Positions 45,201-51,150 of a stretch of 64,000 nucleotides of DNA are shown here, in pieces. Location of the stretch: contig JAQTPT010000001.1 of assembly GCA_028712795.1 (NCBI GenBank), forward strand, positions 62,001 through 126,000, written 5' to 3'. The first letter of the stretch is position 1. Every line of letters begins with the position of its first letter. The notes beneath the pieces are model-generated. The model was not told the origin of the DNA and did no database searches. It saw only the letters and a program-made list of their open reading frames with translations. The stretch is from Methylococcales bacterium (GTDB taxonomy: Bacteria > Pseudomonadota > Gammaproteobacteria > Methylococcales > Methylomonadaceae). The translations under genes and the position numbers were made by a program.

Positions 45201-46422
45201 GCGTAATCAGTTGGTTATTGCCATCCAGAGACACTTTACCCAATTGAGTATCCGCTAGAGCATTAAGCCGCCAACTGTTGGTCATCTTGCCATTAATGGC
45301 GTCATTGACGGTATAACCTTTACCGTCAAAATCCAGCCATAATCTTCTGCTTAGTGAGAGTTGATTGGGCTCAGGTTCCGGGTCACCCCTGCTTATGACT
45401 TTAAAGCCCATTGCCTGTCCCTGATTGATTTTATAGGCAGGAAGGTTCCTCCAGTCTTCAGGTAAATTGGTTTGGCTGGCATCTATGGCGCTTAACCGCT
45501 CTATTTCAACGATGCGCAGGTCTGGACGCGCCTCAAAAACCCATATTTCAGATTCAGGCCAGTCCTTGCTTTCCTTGGGGTAAGGAATCGCATTCATTTC
45601 TTTAGTGTTTCTTGCCAGTATTTCAAGCTGCCATCGGCCCGGACGCACCTGAACTGTTAATGTTCCATCAGGTTCAAGCCGCGCAGGTAATGGGCTTTCC
45701 AGTTGCAACGGGATAAATCCGTTCAGCAGTGGGTTAGCCAGCTTCAATTCCCGTTGTTCACCCGAAACATCCAGTTCCAGACGGGTTAAAACCTGCAAGG
45801 GCACTTCATCAATGATTTTCCTAAAGACTTGGATATCAAGATTGTTTTTGACGCTTTCAGGGGTCTTTTGGCCATTATCATTGGCCTTCATCCAGAGTTG
45901 CCCGTCTTTGATCATTGGAAAAGGAACGCCTGCCCCATTGACAGTCAAACCCATCAATCCGGTATCACCGGGTATTTTCAAGTTATCCGGAAGAGCATCC
46001 CATAAAAACTCTCCTTTGATTTGATACTCTGCTGGTTTACCCTGTTCAGTCGGCAGCTTAATCGAAGGAATGCCGTTTTTAGCCATAACCAATCCACGCT
46101 TGCCATTAACCGTAACATTAAGCGGCCAATGCTGGCTATCGCCCGGCAAACTGACCCAACTGTCTTTATAGACTTTCCAGCTTGTCGAAAACAGGCCTTT
46201 TGCATACGTCAAATCCAGAGTTAATTGGGTTGGCCAACTACAACGTTTTTGTTCATAGCTATTGTAAAGAAAGGGGCAGGCGCGTTCCGGATTATCCTGC
46301 TCTACCCAGTTTATCCAGGGTTTAAGGGGCTCCGGCACTTTCTCCGGGGTTAACGGTTTGGCTTGCGTATATGAAGCAAAAAATAATATACCAAGTAATA
46401 ATAACCAGATTATGCGACTCAT
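42295..46422 (-). CDS. Very large exported/membrane protein, unknown function
   Basis: A 1375-residue protein. A signal peptide (IIWLLLLGILFFASYTQA|KPL) precedes a ~460-residue soluble beta-rich part. Hydrophobic clusters then lie at ~480-580 (LFLVLITALAVGSLWNHYWG and following helices) and ~690-750. A second large soluble region (~760-1165) is rich in Trp and Pro and resembles repeated beta-sandwiches (EIALTAPLTEQWIEVWKADV-like strands). Helices return at ~1172-1345. Several SLPGDSQHWPLNVTV-type segments suggest periplasmic sugar or protein contact. I recognise no family. It is 90 bp downstream of mpl on the same strand, with a REP-like element in between. Confidence 0.7.
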   Translation of the reverse strand: MSRIIWLLLLGILFFASYTQAKPLTPEKVPEPLKPWINWVEQDNPERACPFLYNSYEQKRCSWPTQLTLDLTYAKGLFSTSWKVYKDSWVSLPGDSQHWPLNVTVNGKRGLVMAKNGIPSIKLPTEQGKPAEYQIKGEFLWDALPDNLKIPGDTGLMGLTVNGAGVPFPMIKDGQLWMKANDNGQKTPESVKNNLDIQVFRKIIDEVPLQVLTRLELDVSGEQRELKLANPLLNGFIPLQLESPLPARLEPDGTLTVQVRPGRWQLEILARNTKEMNAIPYPKESKDWPESEIWVFEARPDLRIVEIERLSAIDASQTNLPEDWRNLPAYKINQGQAMGFKVISRGDPEPEPNQLSLSRRLWLDFDGKGYTVNDAINGKMTNSWRLNALADTQLGKVSLDGNNQLITQQPGTRKQGVEVRKGMILLDADSRITGDIDALSAVGWEQGFHAVRAELNLPPGWRLLAASGVDNVPDSWVSRWTLLDLFLVLITALAVGSLWNHYWGALALVTLVIIWHEPGAPHYVWLNILAATALLGVLPQGRFYKLSRWYLNGCWLALVVIALPFMVSQVRMGIYPQLEYPGQVIEVPDRYASPASAPMTMEATDAGQPQPGEMANSARTKMMSNSAMPEQKALNDYYSSSTPSLERIDPKAKIQTGPGLPEWQWNKVYLSWNGSVDPAQQLDLWYLSPWMTMLLNFLRVALVAILALLMFGVAEKFGFILVSKLKLGNKTVSLLLWFLVLPALSMPSPKVYADYPSDTLLNELKTRLQEVEIPDCLPGCAQIAQMNVAITDKTIEITLQIDAQESVTLPLPSEYNQWFPNQVLDNGKPAQALYRDNNSLWINLPKGGHQVILKGLTPLLSKFTLPLPLKPNRVTVDKTGWEVAGLHENGWTDDQLQFSRIQQTQRDNSKPALESGALPPFVRVERLLSLGLDWRAVTQIIRVSPAGAAVVLTVPLLPGESVTTPGIRVKDNAVEVNMAAQQKVMQWESTLEKSDKIELTAPLTEQWIEVWKADVSPIWHIDPSGIAMIHLNSEGQWLPEWHPWPGEKIMLQIARPQAVEGQTLTIDSSSLAIKPGQRTQDAELKISLRSSQGTQHTLTLPENAALQSVAIDGQTQPIRQQGRKLTLPVNPGKQDVLITWQETKAIATAVTTPLLDLGQDSVNTNLSISLGQDRWVLFVMGPRMGPAVLFWGVLVVIFILSLGLGKIPLTPLKSRHWFLLLVGLSQIPMASAGIVIAWLMLLGWRSKQSASCWRHFNAIQMSIGGLTVLALGVLFTAVAQGLLSSPDMQITGNQSSAFLLNWYQDRSPPILPTATVISAPLIVYRLLMLAWALWLAVSLLNWLKWGWGCFSSNGLWNKAVVKEKAVAVETDKGTL

Positions 46423-46440
46423 ATCACGCTCCTGATGAAC

Positions 46441-46517
46441 TGTAGGGGCGCTGCATGCGGGCGCCCTGTTTAATTGTGCGCGGATGAAAAAAGGGCGCCC
46501 GCAGGGACGCTCCTACA
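46441..46517. repeat. REP-like palindromic element
   Basis: Imperfect inverted arms at 46441-46466 (tgtaggggcg...gggcgccc) and 46493-46517 (gggcgcccgcagggacgctc, then ctaca) flank a 26-base A+T-rich centre. The GTAGG(A/G)GCG...GGGCGCCC pattern is that of repetitive extragenic palindromes in many gammaproteobacteria. The right arm overlaps the last codon and the stop codon of mpl. It can form a strong hairpin in either transcript and may attenuate read-through into the downstream giant gene. Confidence 0.75.
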
Positions 46518-47877
46518 ATTCTTCCTGCAAGCGCTGATAGATGCCCCCGAAACTGCCATTACTCATTAACACAAAATGCCCGCCTGAAGCTGCTTCAACT
46601 TTGAGTTGAGCGATAATCCCGTCAAGCGACTGGCATATTTTAATATTGTTGGCATAGTTAAGCAGCTTGCTTAAATCCCAGCCCAGATTTTGCGGCTGAT
46701 AAATGATCGCTAAATCCGCATTGCCCAAGGATTTAGCCAACGTTTCTGTGTGTACGCCCAAGCGCATGGTATTTGATCTGGGCTCCACAATGGCGATGAT
46801 GCGTTCCTGCCCCACCTGTTTCCGCAAGCCATCCAGCGTCGTTGCGATCGCGGTCGGGTGATGGGCAAAATCATCGTACAGCGTTACGCCATTAATCCTG
46901 GCAATCACCTCCATGCGCCGCTTAACATTAACAAATTGACCCAAAGCGGCTATCGCGTCCTTGGGCAAAATACCAATTTGGTTTGCCGCAACGATAGCAG
47001 ACAACGCGTTGTAAACATTATGTTTTCCTGTTAATGCCCAATCGATAATCCCCTGCCCGATATTTTCAAATATTACTGAAAATTGGCTGCCATCGGCTTT
47101 AAGCAATTTTGCCTGCCATTGCGCATCGGCATCAATGGCCGTTTTAGCAACGGGTGTCCAGCAACCCATGGTCAGAACATCATTAATATTGGCGTCGCAC
47201 TCAGGGCAAATAATTAAACCTTCGCCTGGAATAGTTCTGACCAGATGATGGAATTGCTGTTTTATGGCATCCAGATCCGGAAAAATATCGGCATGATCGA
47301 ATTCCAGATTATTGAGTATGGCAGTGCGGGGACGATAATGCACAAATTTTGAGCGTTTATCAAAAAAGGCTGAATCATATTCATCGGCTTCAATCACAAA
47401 AAAACCTGACTTATTTTCAGCCCCTCCATCCAATCGCGCCGAAATGCCAAAATTTAACGGAATGCCGCCGATTAAAAATCCCGGATTAAAACCCTGATGC
47501 TCAAGTATCCAGCTCAGCATGCTGGCCGTAGTGGTTTTGCCGTGGGTTCCGGCAACGCCTAGCACCCATTTATCTTGCAACACATGTTCTGCCAGCCACT
47601 GCGGTCCCGATACATAAGGCAGGCCTTTATTCAGGACGGCTTCAACTTCCGGATTGCCGCGTGACAGGGCATTGCCAATAATAACCAAATCGGGTTCAAC
47701 ATCCAGATTTTCGGCGCGATAGCCATCCATCAATTGAATGCCTTGTTGTTGCAATTGCGTGCACATGGGCGGGTAAACATTTTGGTCTGAACCACTGACC
47801 TGATTACCCAACTGCTTTGCAATGACTGCAAGTCCGCCCATAAATGTCCCGCAAATACCTAAGATGTGAATATGCAA
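46513..47877 (-). CDS. mpl: UDP-N-acetylmuramate:L-alanyl-gamma-D-glutamyl-meso-diaminopimelate ligase
   Basis: A 454-residue murein-tripeptide recycling ligase. It joins recycled L-Ala-gamma-D-Glu-mDAP to UDP-MurNAc using ATP. The Mur-ligase fold is clear: an N-terminal Rossmann-type MHIHILGICGTFMGGLAVIA, the ATP loop GVAGTHGKTTT (107-117), EADEYDSAFFDKRSKF, ILNNLEFDHADIF, the central-domain ADHNVYNAL-like KHNVYNALSAIVAANQ, and YDDFAHHPTAI near the C-terminus. The final codons lie inside a REP-like element. It is divergent from apaG 140 bp away. Confidence 0.94.
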   Translation of the reverse strand: MHIHILGICGTFMGGLAVIAKQLGNQVSGSDQNVYPPMCTQLQQQGIQLMDGYRAENLDVEPDLVIIGNALSRGNPEVEAVLNKGLPYVSGPQWLAEHVLQDKWVLGVAGTHGKTTTASMLSWILEHQGFNPGFLIGGIPLNFGISARLDGGAENKSGFFVIEADEYDSAFFDKRSKFVHYRPRTAILNNLEFDHADIFPDLDAIKQQFHHLVRTIPGEGLIICPECDANINDVLTMGCWTPVAKTAIDADAQWQAKLLKADGSQFSVIFENIGQGIIDWALTGKHNVYNALSAIVAANQIGILPKDAIAALGQFVNVKRRMEVIARINGVTLYDDFAHHPTAIATTLDGLRKQVGQERIIAIVEPRSNTMRLGVHTETLAKSLGNADLAIIYQPQNLGWDLSKLLNYANNIKICQSLDGIIAQLKVEAASGGHFVLMSNGSFGGIYQRLQEEL

Positions 47878-48016
47878 TGTCGTGTCCCAATGATTGTTAA
47901 AAAGAATGATATTTTGATTAGTTGTTTATTGATATAAAATGTTCACTCGCTTTTAAGCATAAGTTGCGATGAAATGAACTACACTGATCTGCAAATAATT
48001 TATATATGATCTAATA

Positions 48017-48394
48017 ATGACCGAAAAAAACAAAATATTAGTTGAAGCAACGCCCTTTTTCATAGCCGAGCAATCGGCCCCTGAAAAGGGCCGGTATGTG
48101 TTCGCCTACACCATCACTATCACCAATGAAGGCACTGTCCCTGCACAGCTTTTAAACCGTCATTGGCTGATTACCGACTCCAATGGCAAAATTCAGGAAG
48201 TCAGGGGTGATGGCGTTGTTGGCGAGCAACCTTATCTTAAACCGGGAGAAATGTTCCGTTACACCAGTGGCGCAGTCCTTGAGACCCCCGTTGGCACTAT
48301 GCAGGGTCAATATACAATGCATTCGGATGACGGTGATAATTTTAATGCCCAAATCCCTCAATTTACTTTATCTATTCCAAGAACATTACATTAG
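48017..48394 (+). CDS. apaG: ApaG protein (CorD family)
   Basis: A 125-residue immunoglobulin-like beta-sandwich protein of the ApaG/CorD family, associated with cobalt/magnesium phenotypes and nucleotide metabolism in enterobacteria. Conserved segments are PEKGRYVFAYTITITNEG, LLNRHWLITDSNGK, EVRGDGVVGEQPYLKPGE and GTMQGQYTMHSDDGDNF, with the GxGVVGxxPxLxPGE core. Its stop lies 4 bp before apaH, so they form the usual apaG-apaH pair. Confidence 0.95.
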   Translation: MTEKNKILVEATPFFIAEQSAPEKGRYVFAYTITITNEGTVPAQLLNRHWLITDSNGKIQEVRGDGVVGEQPYLKPGEMFRYTSGAVLETPVGTMQGQYTMHSDDGDNFNAQIPQFTLSIPRTLH

Positions 48395-48398
48395 TTAA

Positions 48399-49280
48399 AT
48401 GTCTATTTACGCTATTGGAGATGTGCAAGGCTGCTATGATGAACTATTAAGGCTCCTTGATACCATCGGTTTTAATGAAAATACCGATCAACTGTGGTTT
48501 GCAGGTGATCTGGTTAACCGTGGGCCAAAATCCCTGGAAACCTTGCGGTTTGTAAAATCGCTGGGCAGATCGGCCAGCACCGTGCTTGGCAACCATGATA
48601 TGCACTTACTCGCCGCATCCTGTTTACCAAAAGTAGCCGATAAAAAAAGCACACTCAGTGCCGTGCTTGACGCGCCGGATCGCGATGAATTGATTCATTG
48701 GCTAAGGCATCGGCCACTGTTCCATTATAACGATGATTTCTGTTTGCTTCATGCGGGCCTTCCGCCCCAATGGGATTTTAAAAAAACCCAAAAAATGGCA
48801 TTGCTTGCGGAAGAAACATTAAAGAGCGCTGATTATCAGGTTTTTTTAAAACAAATGTACGGGAATAAACCCAACATCTGGTCAGCCAGCTTAAAAGGGG
48901 TGTCAAGGTTGCGTTTTATCATTAACTGTTTTACCCGTATGCGTTATTGTGATGTTAATGGCCGCCTTGACTTTGCCAACAGTGGGCCTTTAGGCTCCCA
49001 ACCCAAAAATCTGCTGCCATGGTTTGAGGTGCCAAAACGTAAAAATGCAGACATGCGTGTTATCTTCGGCCACTGGTCGACATTGGGATATTATGAAGGG
49101 CCAAACTGTTATGCCATTGATACCGGCTGTTTGTGGGGTGGACAACTGACGGCATTAAAGCTGGGCGAACAGGTGCAACGAATCAGTATTAATTGCCCTG
49201 GCGCTAAAAAACCCAACAAAACTGATTACATTCCCGCAACACCTGCACTTGAAGAACTGCTTGAACCGTCAGATAGTTAA
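48399..49280 (+). CDS. apaH: Diadenosine tetraphosphatase (symmetrical)
   Basis: A 293-residue calcineurin-like phosphoesterase that hydrolyses Ap4A to two ADP. Metal-binding motifs are present in order: IGDVQGCYDELL, GDLVNRGPKSLE, LGNHDMHLLA, LHAGLPPQWD and VIFGHWSTLGYY, with the final GCLWGGQLTAL. The length slightly exceeds the usual 275-280 residues because of a polar C-terminal tail. It is the last clear housekeeping gene before the defence locus. Confidence 0.95.
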   Translation: MSIYAIGDVQGCYDELLRLLDTIGFNENTDQLWFAGDLVNRGPKSLETLRFVKSLGRSASTVLGNHDMHLLAASCLPKVADKKSTLSAVLDAPDRDELIHWLRHRPLFHYNDDFCLLHAGLPPQWDFKKTQKMALLAEETLKSADYQVFLKQMYGNKPNIWSASLKGVSRLRFIINCFTRMRYCDVNGRLDFANSGPLGSQPKNLLPWFEVPKRKNADMRVIFGHWSTLGYYEGPNCYAIDTGCLWGGQLTALKLGEQVQRISINCPGAKKPNKTDYIPATPALEELLEPSDS

Positions 49281-49532
49281 TTGCAGTGAATCCATTGAAA
49301 CTTCAGGGGAAAACCGGACGCTGTGATGCAGGTAATTTTTAGGAAAAGCACCGTAATATCATAGCCGCCAATTAATCGTGTTAGTGCCTATAGGTATTTA
49401 TACGTATTGTAAGTCAGTTCTAAAAGTTGTAGATTCCCCTCATGGTTGCTACTTGTAAGCCGTGGATGTTTTAAATCTTTACGTTAACCCGGATGACATT
49501 CTGCAACCCATTTAATGGACGTTGCGATTCAC

Positions 49533-49562
49533 GCTAACCTTGGTCTCTATGCCAAGGTTAGC
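49533..49562. promoter_or_regulatory. Perfect 11-bp inverted repeat in the locus leader
   Basis: GCTAACCTTGG (49533-49543) and CCAAGGTTAGC (49552-49562) surround an 8-base spacer (TCTCTATG). No T-run follows, so it is not a standard terminator. It could be a transcription-factor operator or a leader hairpin. Confidence 0.6.
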
Positions 49563-49603
49563 TATATCAGTTATATCGTCAGGAGCTTACGTTCACTCTC
49601 CCG

Positions 49604-49621
49604 CACTATGAGTTCATAGTG
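49604..49621. promoter_or_regulatory. Perfect 8-bp palindrome (operator-like)
   Basis: CACTATGA (49604-49611) and TCATAGTG (49614-49621) with a 2-base centre (GT) make an 18-bp symmetric site about 105 bp before the first gene of the defence locus. The size and symmetry suit a dimeric regulator. Confidence 0.6.
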
Positions 49622-49726
49622 AATGGCTTCCAATTTTCGATTAGCTATCGTCCAAAACGAGGCTGCTTCTTGCCTTGCAAGTACATAAAGATTATTGCCA
49701 TTATATTTTTTAAGGGACAGTTGTTC

Positions 49727-51031
49727 ATGAAAGAATGGTTTGAAGGTCAGGATATTGCCCCCGGCAAGAGCTATGCAACGTCTTGCATGATCGGCTGGGT
49801 CGCTTTTTATCTTGTTCTCTTAACAACGGGAACGATAACAGGCTTGGTTCTTTTGTGGCCCTCGTGTGAAAACCCTAATTTAACTTCCGGTCATGTTAAC
49901 GAGTTAACGGTAACATCTGTCTCCCCAGGATTCGGGAAAACCGGAGAACAAACGCTGCTAAGCATCCGGGGATCAGGATTCACCGATAACATGACCGTAG
50001 ACTTTGGTAATGCACAAGGCTTGAATCCAAAAGTCGCCGATTCAACCCAATTAAGAGTCACTACGCCGTCACACACGAAAGGCCTTGTCGATGTCGTTGT
50101 GACTAATCATTCCAATGGAGATCCTACAACAAGCCGGGTATTGCCCCGAGGCTTTCTTTATGTCGATGCTAATGATCCGCCACCTAAACCGTCAATCGAT
50201 TCACTTAAACCCGTTTCCGGCCCGCTCACCGGTGGACAAACGGTGACAATTAAGGGATCAGGATTTCAAAATACGACAATGGTCAGCTTTGGTGGACTTC
50301 CCGGCACGAACATAAACGTTTTGGATGATGCAACGCTTGTGGTGACGACCCCGCCCCATAGCGAAGGTAAAGTTGATATTGCGGTCTCCGCTAATGGTGT
50401 TGCGTTAGCGCCAGAAGGTTACAATTATACCTGTTGGGACATTATACCCTCCCACTTATTCCTGATGATAATCCTGTCCAGTGCGTTAGGTAGCAGCTTG
50501 CATGGGCTTCGGTCGCTGGTTTGGCATGTTGGCGACCGTAATTTGCAAAACAGCCGGCTACTGAAGTATTTCCTGTTGCCTTTGATTGGAACCGCCATCG
50601 GGGTGATTTTCTTTTTAGCGGTTTCGGCCGGTTTTTACACGGTTCAAGGCACCGGAAACATGATTCTAATCGGGCTGTCTGGCCTGGTGGGCATGTTCAG
50701 CGATGAAGCGGCAGTCAAGCTCAAGAAGATAGCCGAAGGTTTATTGACCGAAGTTCCCCCGGCGGGGAAAAACACCCCGATAACGGTGGCATCAATTACT
50801 CCAAAGTCCGGCAGCCCAATAGGAAATACCGAGGTAACCATATTGGGAGAAGCCTTTGACGAGCCTCCTATAGTACGTTTTGGGAATAAGGAGGCCACTG
50901 TAAAAAAATGTAGCCCAAATTTTATCCTGGTAACTACTCCTGCACATACAGAAGAGACAGTTGATCTCACTGTGATCAACAAAAATGGCCAAAGCTTTAC
51001 CGTACGCGATGGTTATGAGTACAAATACTAA
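49727..51031 (+). CDS. IPT/TIG-domain membrane protein, candidate RADAR accessory
   Basis: A 434-residue integral membrane protein. Helix 1 is at ~22-44; IPT/TIG domains are at ~59-147 (ELTVTSVSPGFGKTGEQTL), ~156-236 (SIDSLKPVSGPLTGGQTVTI) and ~353-434 (TVASITPKSGSPIGNTEVTI); helices lie at ~243-262 and ~281-303, with a weaker one at ~310-324. The stretch LGSSLHGLRSLVWHVGDR followed by GLVGMFSDEAAVKLKKIAE is a membrane module that I recall from other unnamed bacterial membrane proteins. The start at 49727 follows agggaca; the frame is open 36 codons further up. It lies 119 bp before rdrA on the same strand. Its function is unknown, but RADAR loci often carry a membrane protein, so it may play that role. 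Confidence 0.7.
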   Translation: MKEWFEGQDIAPGKSYATSCMIGWVAFYLVLLTTGTITGLVLLWPSCENPNLTSGHVNELTVTSVSPGFGKTGEQTLLSIRGSGFTDNMTVDFGNAQGLNPKVADSTQLRVTTPSHTKGLVDVVVTNHSNGDPTTSRVLPRGFLYVDANDPPPKPSIDSLKPVSGPLTGGQTVTIKGSGFQNTTMVSFGGLPGTNINVLDDATLVVTTPPHSEGKVDIAVSANGVALAPEGYNYTCWDIIPSHLFLMIILSSALGSSLHGLRSLVWHVGDRNLQNSRLLKYFLLPLIGTAIGVIFFLAVSAGFYTVQGTGNMILIGLSGLVGMFSDEAAVKLKKIAEGLLTEVPPAGKNTPITVASITPKSGSPIGNTEVTILGEAFDEPPIVRFGNKEATVKKCSPNFILVTTPAHTEETVDLTVINKNGQSFTVRDGYEYKY

Positions 51032-51150
51032 ATAATATTAGGTCTGCCGACGATGAAAAGAAGGTTCTCAGGAACAAACAGTAAGCATCTTTTCCTCGTT
51101 GTCCTTCACAAAAGATCTGGTTTCCAAATTGAATAGACGGAGAGTATCTC

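Larger units (their letters stand above)
49281..49726. other. Upstream region of the RADAR-type locus with two palindromes
   Basis: About 445 bp, A+T-rich, with no convincing gene. Two strong symmetric elements (separate entries) lie 165-195 and 105-123 bp before the first gene. The likely ribosome-binding site is agggaca (49713-49719). Confidence 0.6.

Noticed and set aside
48399..49280. ApaH as a nucleotide-handling member of the defence locus
   Set aside because: apaG-apaH is an ordinary housekeeping pair, and a 446-bp gap with its own structures separates it from the IPT gene. Adjacency is probably coincidental.
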